Positions 21,901 through 31,100 of a DNA stretch of 64,000 nt are shown piece by piece. Numbering within the stretch: position 1 is the first letter of the stretch; each line of letters opens with the position of its first letter. The notes below the pieces were generated by a model. The model ran no database searches. It had not been told where the DNA came from and was given only the letters and a program-made list of their open reading frames with translations. The position numbers and the translations under genes are program-made. The DNA lies in NCBI GenBank assembly GCA_934045075.1, contig OW203729.1, positions 4,599,816 through 4,663,815 on the forward strand, given 5' to 3'. The stretch is from Yponomeuta sedellus (Eukaryota > Arthropoda > Insecta > Lepidoptera > Yponomeutidae).

Positions 21901-23591
21901 ATAGCAGAAACATCCCTTTCGGCTTCCTTTATCCGTGAATGACAGATATTTGGGTATCTATTCATTCGCACCTAGTTCATGAAGATAAGATAAGCATATT
22001 CTTAGAATATTTTCGGGGCTTAATCGCGTAGTAATTTATTGCTATTTTTCTAATAATGTGTTCAAGTCGCGAAAGTTTAAAATGTGTTAGAATATTCTTT
22101 ATTATACACTGGAAAAAAACAACAATTACAATATAATTACAAATATAGTACAATTGGGGGCCTTATTGCTAAAAGCAATGAACGCTGAATGAAGCAGCTT
22201 CCAGATGACAAAAAGTTGCGGAATATCCTTTTTTATTATGGAATCAAATGTATTATCTCGGTATGGTGACAACCTCTGTGGCGCAGCGGTAGCGCATCTG
22301 CCTACCATGCAAGATGTTCTGGGTTCGAACCCCGGCTGGGGACAAAAAAAACCCAGGTCTTGGATGTTTACATGTTTGTTATATCGTTGTTTCTGGTTCC
22401 CACGACACGGGGTATCCTGTTGTGGGGCCTGAAACAATGTTTGGGCCTGTATGTAAATGTTATTTTACGAATCGTGTAGTAAGTGGAATAAACTACTGTA
22501 GAAAGTAATTAGTGCTCTTTCAGTGAACTCATTTAAAAACAGTCTAGATAAACACTTTCCAAGTGCACGAAAGTGATTAATAATAGTAATAATAAAGTAC
22601 TTCGATTTCCAAATGACCAATCGCATAGAGCACAGGCCTTCGTAGAAATATGACGTCAATATCTTTCAACTTCTCCTGAAACAACTCCGTTATGTAGGTA
22701 TGTAACCAGGAAAGTTTTAGAAAGTACTTACCTATATTAGTTTTAGATAATTATGTTAACTGGCTCGCGGACCGGATAATAATCATCTTTGGGCCGGGAC
22801 TGATTATCTTCTATTGCTTTGTTTCTCAAGAAGCGCTAGTGGCCTAGTCGAACCGAGTGATTGGAACCAATCACATGAGTTAAGCAACAACAGGCGCGGT
22901 CAGGTGCAGGATGGGTGACCATTTCGTAACTACCGCTGGTGACATTTTTCCGAGCGCTTCCGTGCTTCGCAAGGCACGTTAAGCGGTTGTCATGTAGACA
23001 ATTAGTCGTTATGCCATATCAGAGGCCGTATATAAGCGGCTTGATAACTTCTGACAGAAAGGCCACTGTCTTACAATCCTCTACCAACCAGGACTTGGCC
23101 CCCGTGGTAGAGTAAGGCCTAACCTTCCTACGATGCAGGAAGAGACTCGTGCCCCCCGTACTTAGAAGGGTTAATATCGATCGATGCTATGTTTTTGTTA
23201 TTTTAAACCTGTAACGTTAAGGCTTTTATGCCACACCTGGCAATAAAGTGGCTTTTTCCGCACGCTGCGCGTACGGAAAAAGCCGCTTTCTGGCCAAGTG
23301 TAGACATAAAAAGATGTACACAACACGGGAGGTAATAAAGAAAGCTCTCGATCGCATATTTACGTCCCTCGCTTGCAGCTCGGGCCGCAAACTTCTGCGA
23401 TCTCGGCCTTTCTTTGTATTACCACCCTAGTTGTGTAATGTACTATTATATTTACATTTACATTTTTTTTTTCAGGACAAGCTGTTCTTAGTGCTGCTAA
23501 GAAAGAGAACTGGCCAGAAACCGAAACGGTGCTGAAAGAGTTGGAAGAATTGTTAACGACTGCTACAGATTACATAAAATATAAGAAGTAA
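9987..23591 (+). CDS. TTC27: Tetratricopeptide repeat protein 27 (TTC27)
   Basis: Thirteen exons are placed: 9987-10047 (tentative), 10127-10497, 10825-11095, 12000-12234, 12621-12845, 13947-14118, 14996-15071, 16034-16208, 16682-16868, 17623-17798, 17965-18112, 20608-20758 and 23476-23591 (TAA). Every junction is GT-AG and the phases agree throughout, giving about 787 residues (human TTC27 is 843). Family hallmarks are GKRTKFQ (exon 4), SWSWKQQLADLY and LQLWEDVIVCY (exon 6), LYCLLGDAT (exon 7), CYEKAWEFSKQRS (exon 8), TFEAWNNLAKVY (exon 9) and DDAIRGAHRLLDIR (exon 10). The TPR array spans roughly residues 470-650. TTC27 (yeast Emw1) is a conserved, generally essential TPR scaffold. Its molecular role is poorly defined. 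The first exon is weak: its ATG is followed by two possible donors (10042 or 10048), both in the right phase. Large introns host an LTR, SINEs and MITEs. Confidence 0.94.
10655..10750. repeat. Short dispersed repeat shared with 26170-26255
   Basis: The phrases GTCAAATGTGACTCATGAAC and TTATTCC...CTCCTCTGAGT plus a following ACAGGGAA occur in both places. The shared block lies in TTC27 intron 2 here and in rabenosyn intron 1 at the second site. The family is not recognised. Confidence 0.5.
11505..11716 (+). repeat. LINE 3' end (AGCAGTGGACTA family), copy 1
   Basis: It carries GACTAAGGGACACAAACCGG, CAGCGCCCCCTGCAGTA, CCCCAACCCGCATGCCCAGC and the terminal CTATGTCCAGCAGTGGACTA followed by (GAC)n. 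The same consensus occurs at 19378-19610 (minus), 28740-29000 (plus), 59325-59465 (minus) and 59598-59805 (plus). At 28740 it continues into reverse transcriptase C-terminal sequence, showing it to be the 3' end of a LINE, probably RTE-like. Located in TTC27 intron 3. Confidence 0.8.
13191..13432 (-). mobile_element. 5'-truncated LINE 3' fragment inserted in the solo LTR
   Basis: The fragment is flanked by an exact 11-bp target duplication, TGACAGCGCGC, at 13180-13190 and 13433-13443. A poly-T run at 13191-13205 is the poly(A) tail of a minus-strand insertion. The body contains a short direct repeat GAGGAGGGCGCAC at its 5' side. It inserted between the LTR's TATA box and its initiator. Confidence 0.82.
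13478..13490 (-). promoter_or_regulatory. Consensus heat-shock element (three alternating 5-bp units)
   Basis: On the minus strand this reads GAATGTTCTAGAA, a perfect nGAAnnTTCnnGAAn match to the heat-shock factor site. It lies 15 bp upstream of a TATAAATA box on the same strand. Partial HSEs lie further upstream at 13526-13534, 13647-13659 and 13662-13674. Confidence 0.68.
15306..15500 (+). pseudogene. LINE reverse-transcriptase C-terminal remnant
   Basis: A 64-codon open stretch reads GRQRKRWEDELK...WRRIARDRKQWKSLEEAF. This is the typical tail of insect LINE reverse transcriptases (GRP/RQRxRWxDDL...AxDRxxWxxLxEAF). The rest of the element is absent, so it is a fragment in TTC27 intron 7. 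The tail is distinct in sequence from the one at 28740. Confidence 0.7.
15900..15985 (+). repeat. Short dispersed repeat shared (inverted) with 55060-55150 and partly 60575-60640
   Basis: The phrases GGTGCTGGGCAAGCC, CTAAAAAA and TTAGTGTGAGTG recur as reverse complements near 55060-55150. A TCTAGTGTGAGTGAAGG block recurs at about 60604. The family is unknown. Confidence 0.45.
16568..16631. repeat. 64-nt two-tier perfect hairpin in TTC27 intron 8
   Basis: Outer arms 16568-16581 and 16618-16631 are exact complements (GGCGCTAGTTACCA). Inner arms 16587-16598 and 16601-16612 are exact complements (TCGCGCCATAAG) around a 2-nt loop. They are separated by 5-nt bulges on each side. It ends 50 nt before TTC27 exon 9. 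It may be a minimal palindromic MITE. Confidence 0.75.
16958..17150. repeat. AT-rich palindromic microsatellite
   Basis: It is made of repeats of TATATAACCATAATTTACTT and TATAATAACATTATAT with TATA runs. Both motifs are near-palindromic, so the stretch can form cruciforms. Located in TTC27 intron 9. Confidence 0.65.
17205..17283 (+). repeat. 5S-derived SINE, 5' fragment
   Basis: It carries GCGCTTGTGGCCCAGTTGAA, AAGTGATTGGAATCAAT and GAATTAAGCAACAACAG. This matches the head of the full copies at 22831-23165 and 45725-46070. It is truncated within the 5S-like part. Confidence 0.6.
17402..17545. mobile_element. MITE with GGGCCAGTTT...GAATTGAGAAT terminal inverted repeats
   Basis: The left end GGGCCAGTTTCGGAATTGAG pairs with the right end CTCAATTCACAAACCTGCCC, imperfectly complementary over about 23 bp. 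The interior AATTTCTCAG/AAAAGAGTGTGACAGAACGT recurs inverted at 48237-48335. It also recurs at 63910-64000, where it runs off the right edge. The element is about 145 bp and lies in TTC27 intron 9. Confidence 0.6.
19378..19610 (-). repeat. LINE 3' end (AGCAGTGGACTA family), copy 2
   Basis: This is the reverse complement of the family described at 11505. It starts CTTCTTCAGGCTATATTAGT and carries CCACTGCTGGACATAGCCC, GGGGATCGCAGTTCG and CCGGTTTGTGTCCCTTAGTC. Located in TTC27 intron 11. Confidence 0.8.
20925..21145 (-). repeat. tRNA-headed SINE (GGCGCAGCGGTTTGGCACGC family), copy 1
   Basis: Read on the minus strand it has a tRNA-like head with a B-box (GGGTTCGATCCCGGCC type). The body reads CTTGGATGTTATCTATGTAT, TAAATCTATCGTCGAGTTAG and ACAAGTCATTTAGTTGTACT. 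Other copies: 25925-26153 (minus), 41666-41905 (plus), 43155-43385 (minus) and 48389-48760 (plus, interrupted). Confidence 0.78.
21190..21507. mobile_element. MITE with GCAGAGnGCTTAGTGCGAGTTT terminal inverted repeats, copy 1
   Basis: The left end is GCAGAGGGCTTAGTGCGAG and the right end is CTCGCACTAAGCACTCTGC, a terminal inverted repeat of about 22 bp with one mismatch. A second copy in reverse orientation, at 32140-32430, is about 90% alike by eye. The interior has additional GTGCGAGTT boxes (21303, 21373 and the right terminal repeat). No coding capacity. Located in TTC27 intron 12. Confidence 0.8.
22090..22215 (-). repeat. LINE 3' UTR tail (AATAAAGAATATTCT family), copy 1
   Basis: On the minus strand it reads TTGCTTTTAGCAATAAGGCC, then AATTGTACTA, then AATAAAGAATATTCT. 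The family has copies at 43705-43820 (minus), 46985-47090 (plus) and 48536-48660 (minus). The terminal AATAAA and variable simple-repeat tail fit a LINE 3' end. Confidence 0.72.
22265..22475 (+). repeat. tRNA-headed SINE (CTGTGGCGCAGCGGTAGCGC family), copy 1
   Basis: A tRNA-like head has A-box and B-box sequences (GGTTCGAACCCCGGC). It is followed by a poly-A stretch, CTTGGATGTTTACATGTTTG and GGTTCCCACGACAC. A truncated copy is at 44436-44605 (plus) and a reverse copy at 57690-57835. It lies immediately after a LINE tail fragment in TTC27 intron 12. Confidence 0.78.
22831..23165 (+). repeat. 5S rRNA-derived SINE, near full length
   Basis: The head has GAGTTAAGCAACAACAGGCG and a GGATGGGTGACC block, resembling the 3' half of 5S rRNA where the internal Pol III promoter lies. 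The body has GCTTCCGTGCTTCGCAAGGC, ACTTCTGACAG, CCAGGACTTGGCCCCCGTGG and a tail GAGACTCGTGCCCC. Copies or fragments lie at 17205, 31018, 31115, 31940, 45725, 47933, 49603, 50370 and 50717. 5S-derived SINEs are an established class (SINE3). Confidence 0.75.
23222..23313. repeat. Imperfect 92-nt hairpin in the last intron of TTC27
   Basis: Arms 23222-23260 and 23274-23313 are complementary with a few mismatches around the core GGCTTTTTCCG / CGGAAAAAGCC. They enclose a 13-nt GC-rich loop. It lies 162 nt before TTC27 exon 13. Confidence 0.72.
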
Positions 23592-24151
23592 TTTTGTGTT
23601 TTCTTTTACATGCGCTATTGTGCTTAGTTAATGACCAATGAACAAAGTAGTTCTTGGAAGCTAAGACCTGAGATTTCTGAACTAAGTAGCCTCATAGTCG
23701 GGTCTTTGTACGTAGTAAGCGTTTGGTAGGTACCTACATACTTCGGACAGTGAGGTTTCCGGACGTTAGTGTTTCAATGACCGGTCACTACGCGTATAGT
23801 CGGCGCTTTATAGTTAAAATTCTGATGAATTACTGCTGCCCAATTGCTGGCTAATTTAGAAGAAATAAAACATTCAGAGACCTGTGCCCCAGCAGTGGGG
23901 ACATACAAGGGTTGATCACGAAAACATCCTGAGGTCTTGTTGGCCGGTCGCCTAGCCATGGTACCTAATATGAGTGGAGTTACTGTACTTTTCGTTGACC
24001 AGCCATTTCCGCCCATTTGATGCCTTTTAAACTAACTCCCGTAGCTGTCGTGTAAATTAATATATCGATCAACTGTCTTAAATTCATTACTCTCCAGTGC
24101 CTGATAGAATAAAAAGAGCAAAAACGTCTTTACACTCGGCATTATGCTCAG

Positions 24152-24209
24152 ACGCTACTTACGGGCTAGATTAAATGTATATATATTTAATCTAGCCCGT
24201 AAGTAGCGT
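24152..24209. repeat. Perfect 25-bp stem hairpin
   Basis: Arm 24152-24176 is the exact reverse complement of 24185-24209, with core GGGCTAGATTAAAT. An 8-nt GTATATAT loop separates them. A (TA)n run follows directly at about 24210-24223, then the GC-rich repeat. Confidence 0.85.
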
Positions 24210-24224
24210 ATATATATATATATT

Positions 24225-24620
24225 ACGGCGCACAAGATCCAGCGCAAAAGTAAACGGGGACAAACGAGGCCGGAGGCCGAGCTCCGCGTTGCGGGCACAA
24301 GGAACACCGTCGCGGCAAGGCCGAGACCGTTCAAGTTATGATGCACATGTTCCAGTGCAGAAGCCAAAGGGGACAAACTTGCGAGGCCGGAGGCTAAGCT
24401 CCGCCAAGCGGGCAAAAAAACCCTGCCGCGTTGCGGCCGAAGGCCGAGCTCCGTCTAGGCCGAGACCATACATGTTCCCATGTTCCCAGGCCTGTCTAGC
24501 GAGGCCCTAGGCCGCCCGAAAAATCGACCTTTGCGCAAAAAAGACGGCAGCCATCTGGACATAAATGCTGGAGATATGCCGTAAAGGGCATCGCGTTGCC
24601 AAAGGATGAAAGGACCCAGG
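24225..24620. repeat. GC-rich repetitive block
   Basis: Three degenerate units carry GAGGCCGGAGGC(C/T)(G/A)AGCTCCG and a following GCGGGCA, near 24266, 24382 and 24433. Each is accompanied by CGAGACC and CATGTTCC phrases. GC content is far above the surroundings. Family and function are not recognised. Confidence 0.55.
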
Positions 24621-24743
24621 CGTATGAGAAAGTTAGTCTGTTCCTATGCAACAATTCACTTCTACGAGTATATACCTATATAAGTATCTAGAGCGCAGCT
24701 TGGAGGTTGGAGCGCGAAAGCGCGCAGGTGGCTCACCCGCTCG

Positions 24744-24800
24744 TTGTACCATCAATGGAACTGTCCAATGATTACAACTTACAAGTGGGACGGAGGGCTA
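24744..24800. repeat. Short dispersed repeat (GTTGTACCATCAATGG), copy 1
   Basis: It shares GTTGTACCATCAATGG, ACTGT(C/T)CAATG and ACAAGTGGGACGGAGG with 63606-63700. Confidence 0.6.
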
Positions 24801-25188
24801 GTTTACTAAATATATGCGGTATGGCAACATTAGCAAATACAAATTGTTCTGTGAACAAAACTGACGTTTCGTAATTGCGTTTTGTTTTAGCAATTCTTCA
24901 CTTTGAACTTTAATATGATTTCAGGATAGGATAGTAGTGTACTTATTATTGAGTTAATTAGGTTTAGCATAAAAATTATATGTTTAGCGCGTATTTCTGA
25001 AGATATTTATGTGCTCTACTCTTTTTTTTTAAAAAACATAGACATTCCATTCCCAACTTAATTTTAATCTTGCGAGCAGAAATTAAACGCATAATTTGTA
25101 ATCACGACTGGGTGGATGACCAATATTTTCTATTTAGTGAAAACTAGGTCTAATTAGTCGTTACACGAACAACAATGAGCTAGAAACC

Positions 25189-28100
25189 ATGGCCGCTGCT
25201 AACGAAGAAGAAATCTTGGAAGGGTTTTTGTGTCCAATCTGCAAAGCAGATTTGAAATCAGCGTCGCAACTCACGACCCACTTTGAGAACCATCATCAAG
25301 AGGAGCAGGACGTTCTCAGATCCCTTAAGGACCTATTTGGTAAAGCAAAGAAGATAATACTCAATAATGACGACACGGACTTGAAAGAAACCTTTGATCG
25401 GGCCCTGAAGTTCACACCTCAAGATTATTCGTACACTCCCCAGGAAGAGCAAAGTATAGGACTGAGCAGGAGTTCTACAGACTATTTTAAAGGTGTAAGG
25501 TCAGCTAGACTAGAGCGCTATGCTATTCAGACAAATAGATTGCTAATAAGACTCGACAAATTGGTTTGCCAAATGCCTGCAGAGCCGAATCTAAGGAAAC
25601 AACATGAGCAGAATGTATGTGGTTTTCTTTCACTTTCATTGTGTTTTATAAGCTTAATATATGTATATAACGGTAATCGGTTGAATAATAGATGCTGTAC
25701 TATTGCATGAAAGTTACAACTGCATCTACTTAGCAATATTTTTTTAAGTTTAGAGCTCTACATATTAACACCAACTTCATTTCTTCCAAGTGTTACTTAT
25801 TATGCCTCATGAATATATGCAGTTTGCTATGTTAATAACTTTCTTGTCCACATACAAGTAAATTAAAATTTCCCACTTCCACTGTTGTATTGAGATAGTT
25901 GTATATTTATTTTATTTTATATTCATGGACATATTACACAGATCTCGTTAGCCCTATACTAAGTACAACTCAATGACATTGTGTTATAGGTGCTAACTCG
26001 ACGATAGATTTAATACAATAAATACATACACAACATCCAAAACCCGAGACAAACAAGAAAAGTTTGTTTCCTAGTTTGACCCGACCGGGGATTGAACCCG
26101 AGACCTTCGGTTTTACAGTCAGCGTGCCAAACCGCTGCGCCACTGCGGCCGTTCTATCTGAAGTTGTATTGGAAATGTGTCAAATGTGACTCATGAACTT
26201 ATTCCAATACACTCCTCTGAGTCATATATGATGCGCGGACAGGGAATATATTAAAACTAATCAACTACCACCATCATGGTTTCTCGAATGCAATGTTACT
26301 CTTTTAGTAGCAATATTATCCTCTGGAATATTCTATCTTCATCTACAATAATCTTCATAAACTTTATCTGAAATAATCTTGCCTTTTGTTGAGAAGTCAA
26401 ATATAATTCTTTTTTCTGGCAATAAAGTTTCCTTTATCTAAATTCAGGTTGTCCCTTGGCTGGACGGGTCCCTTGTGAAGCTGTGTCCGAACTGCGCCAA
26501 GTCATTCAACCTGACTCGCCGGAAACACCACTGCCGGCTATGTGGCTCCATATTGTGCCATGACTGCTCTTTATTCTTAGATCTCAATATTGCTAGTAAG
26601 TTAAGTTTTATTCATGCAATATCTGCTAAAAATATACATTACCGGTATGCCTTACTTTTGTAGGCATTAGCCATCTCTTAAATCTATTTATGCACCTTGT
26701 CAAACTACTGAATACTTTACCTTGCACGTCACCCTGTGGCCATGTGTACTTTGCATATGCACGTGTGGTTCGCCCCTTTTTAGGATTCTGTACCTTAATA
26801 AGAAAAACGGAACCCTCATAGGATTACTTTGTTGTCCATCTTTCTGTCAAGACTCTTTATCTTGGAAACGCGTGAATGTATAGAGTTGAAATTAACACTC
26901 TATACTCAGGTCTGCAGTCCTTCAAATTTGTAAAAATATTAAACTTCCATGCTAACGCAAAGAAAAGTTACGTATTAGCCACTGAAAAAGTATATTTCGA
27001 CACTCAAGAGAATCAGAATTCCCATTTACTTAGAACTTTAAAACTCGACATGTAAGTAAAATTTCCGTCGTTTTATGTTACAAAGACATGAAAAAATCTG
27101 AAAACTATACATTTGTAATAAAAAAATTGTCTTTTAGGTTCGGGAAAGACAGAAAAGAAAGACTTGATTCCTACACTATTTATTTTTTTATATTTGTTCA
27201 GGATCTATGGTAGACCCGTCAAGGGCCCAGCCCAGTGTGTCAGGCGAGCCAGAGTCACTCGAGAAGACCGGTCTGCGGCTTTGCGAACACTGCTTCAACT
27301 TGGTCAATCTTCACAAGCAAGTCCAGGAATGCAGGAACTCCAAGACAGTGCTGGTGACGGCCTATGAGCAGATGCAGAGTCTGATGGAGCAAGCCAAGCC
27401 TGCTGTGGATATGTATGAGAAGGTATTCAGTATTCTGAAGATTTCTTACAGTGACCGACGGATATTTAGAATAATATGTCTAAGTTCCTCTAAGTTCGTC
27501 TCACGGTGGCAATCTTAGATGTATATTTTTCTGAACAAAATTTCTCATCAAATGTTAAAATTCATAGTCTTCCTCATATTTTTGATACTATGCTATTAAG
27601 CAAAAAATAATCCTTATGATAAAGCCTTTTTACCGGTATGATGAAGCTACATAATAAAAAAAAAATTTCGTGAAGCCGGTTTGATTACCGGTTTAACCAT
27701 GTAATTTCTTGCTTCTGCTTGAAAAAGTTTTGCATTTAGTAACCGCATGGTGCTTGTGGGATTTTTGGCCGAATTTAACAAAGTAATTTTAACATTTTAA
27801 TGCTATTATGGATTTCCGCAAAGTAACGCCAGATTCCAAACAAAATCTATGATTGCAGTTTGAATTGTTTTTTAATTTAAAATAATGTCTTCTTTCACAG
27901 CTATGCTATGAAGGGTACTTTCCCTTGCGGCATAACCGTGGGACACCCTGTAATACTATTTTACTAACAACCTTTGTTTTATCCGAAATAAAGTGATAGG
28001 TACAATACAATAACTATTTTTGGAAATCTTGTAATTTGTGGTTTCTTTGCTCTTATTCTTGATAAGGACAAAAAAATAAAGCGATAAATAGCATCGAAAT

Positions 28101-31100
28101 AAAATATGCTTTATTAATTGATAGGGCATTTGAAATTGAGGCTTCCTCCACCTTGGACCAGATCTTTCTGCCCAGGACAGAAAGGTCCGAGTTGGGGAGG
28201 CGTTTCATAGGAGGACACAGAAGAGGCTTAGAAAAAAAAATGTTACGATTAAAATTTATCTCCAAAGCCAATGCCAATAGCAGTCTGATGGAAGAATTTA
28301 ATTGAACCCAAGACGCTGGACCATTGTGAAATAGGGACACTTCGTTTTTAAGAGAAAGTAATGCTCACTAGTGCAAAATACACCATGGAGTGCAATACAA
28401 GGCACAGCAATATATGTAACTTTGCATTCCGAATTGCAACACGCCTCGTATAACACTTGCACTAAGATTTTCACTGTCTCAGCAAATTGTAGAATCAACC
28501 GCATCAAATTGTTCCGCATACACAGATGTGCCAGAGTCTCTTCGACGGCGAGACGTGCTACAACCTGTCGGATGTAAACGCTATGCGAGGGCGTATCGGC
28601 AAGCTGGCCGAGGGCATAGATCTGCTCAGCAAGCAGATAGCGGCCTTCCCCACCACGCCCGGCTCGAGGCAGGCCAAGCTTCAGACTTCGATTAGGCAGG
28701 CGGCCTCCCATTTTATAAAGGTACATGTTCAGTTAGTCAGAGAATTAGCGAGCTGAAGTGGCAGTGGGCTGGCCATATCTCGCAAAGAACCGACAACCGT
28801 TGGAGTAAACGTGTTGTTCAGTGGAGACCGCGACTCTGCAAACGTAGTGTAGGACGCCCTCCGACCAGGTGGGATGACGATCTGCGAAAAACTGCCGGCA
28901 GATGCTGGATGCGGCAAGCTGAAGACAGGGCGCTATGGCGCTCATTAGGGGAGAGCTATGTCCAGCAGTGGACTAATACAGCCTGAAGAAGAAGAAGATG
29001 TTCAGTTTCCCCACTTAACGTCATTTCATTTCATTTCAACGTCTTACGAGGCCACATAAACATAGTTTGGTTTTAATATTCAGACGATATGTCGGAATAC
29101 ATGAAACTTAGCTTAGTTGCAATGCGGTATGATCGTATTTATAATTGAAAATTAACTAATCATTTGTCCGCCTGTACCCTGGCGGCGCACCGTGGGCAAT
29201 AATGCGAGTCCCATACGCTGATTGGCAAAACCTATAAACACGATAGCTTGCTATCGAAACGCTGAAAACAAGAACTAATCATAACCAAATTGGAGCGGTG
29301 CGAGAAGTTTCTAGAAAAGGCTCCGAGGATAATTATTTTTTTATTAATTTATCCATAATTCTAAGCCCGAACAAACCCTGATTTGTTCCCATTCAACATA
29401 TTGGGTAAAGTTTAATTGCGATTTAGCGTCGGTTGTAAAAACCAATCTATGTTCATGTGGGAATCGCCACGTGAGGTCCCTAATTAATGTACATTTTCTT
29501 TAGTTGCACTGGCAAGGCAATAAAGTCCAATCCAGTTCGGAAAGTTTTTTTCCGAACTTCCAGCACATGCTGAGTCGGAGCCCATTTACGTTTGCCACAC
29601 CTACGTTGGTCACTCTTAGTCCAGTACATTGCCCGGGTACATTGCCGTACCGTGTATGGCTAGTTGTCTGTGTGTTTCGCTTTTCATGTACCAATGCTAC
29701 TGTTTTGTTTGTTTATTATTTCTTCGTGCTGTGACTTGTAACCAGATTCTTATGGCTTCACTTTGTATACGTGTGTGTGTCTTTTGTAAATAAATTGTTA
29801 ATCAATCAATCAATCAATCCTGTTGTAACCCCAACAAATAAAATAAAAATCCTTACCGAGATTGGATGTTATGCTATTTCCCTACTAAAGATTAAGAATT
29901 TCGCTGCCCATCGGTATTTGTGCCTTTCATTGGCCTCAGCTTTGATAGCCCAATCTATGGTGTTTGACTAGTGCCCCATCCATCGTTCGAACCATGATCG
30001 TTCCATGCACCATGGACCGTGCGCCCTCTCTTGCTAGCTCTTCAGCTGCTTATTGTCCATGTGTATTACGTGCTCAGAAACCCAGACCTGTTGCATGCTG
30101 TTGTCGCGTTACAATTTCTATAGGGTCTTCATGCAGTTAAGAATAAGCTTTCCGAAATCCGAATCCGTCCGAAAGTTTTGTTGTTAACAATCCTGCCTGT
30201 ATTTTCCCGAGTGTAATAAATGTAAAACCGATTTTTTGCATTTCGTCCCCCGTTTTCAGGAAAGGCTTCTATCCCTCCGAAAACTCCCCACCGAGGCCCA
30301 AATTGAGGAGGTCCGCCAGCAACGCTTTGCGAGAGCGCAGCGGCAGATCGAACGAGAGAGGGAGAGACGCACGATGGAGGCAGAAGTGAAATTTGATAGT
30401 CAGGCAGCTGGCACCAGCCGGGGGAGCGGAGCCGAGAGCGGGACACACGATGAGAACAATCCTTTGTTAGAGCAGATGAACATTATTAGGGATTACATCA
30501 AGGAGGCGCGACGGGAGATGAGGTTTGAAGAGGTAAGAGTCTACTTTTTTGTCTTTATTCATGTACGTATCTTCTATAATATAAAAATGAATCGCTGAAT
30601 GTGTTGGTAAGTGCAAATCTCGAGAGCAGCTGAACCGATTTCGCTAATTCTTTTTTTAGAATATTCCTTGAAGTATGTGAATGGTTCTTACGGAGAGAAA
30701 AAAATAAAGAATCGACTGTTACGCGGCACGAAGTTCGCTGGGTCAGTTAGTTACAAATACAATTCTTTTGTCTTATCTTGACGATAAGTACAATTTTTTT
30801 GGAGGACTTTGAAGCATAGTTTTTAGGCAATTAAAACATAATCTGGTTTTTCTACGGGGCATCCTTCAATCTTGTATTTCGCAGGGCAAAAAAGTGTGTG
30901 ATCTGCAGCGCGTTACAAAAAGATCCGGTGAAACCTAAGAGGCTATTCTTCTCATCAGTACAAACAAACCTTTTATAGTAGTACCACGTAAGCGCACAGA
31001 AAAAATACCACGTAAGTGGTAGTCACGGGACGATCACCCATCCTGCACCTGACCGCGCCTGTTGTTGCTTAACTCAAGTGATTGATTCCAATCACTCGAT

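Larger units (their letters stand above)
23592..25188. other. Intergenic region between TTC27 and rabenosyn
   Basis: A possible TTC27 poly(A) signal AATAAA is at 23864-23869. A 5S-SINE tail fragment (CCCCAGCAGTGGGGACATAC) is at about 23886-23910. A perfect hairpin, a GC-rich repeat and a short dispersed repeat follow, listed separately. The last 380 bp before the rabenosyn ATG are AT-rich and should hold its promoter; I see no TATA box there. Confidence 0.5.

Noticed and set aside
22265..22345. tRNA gene suggested by A-box and B-box
   Set aside because: It is followed by a SINE body shared with two other loci and has poor acceptor-stem pairing.
22860..22925. 5S rRNA gene fragment
   Set aside because: Only the 3' half resembles 5S rRNA and it is fused to a repeated SINE body in many copies.
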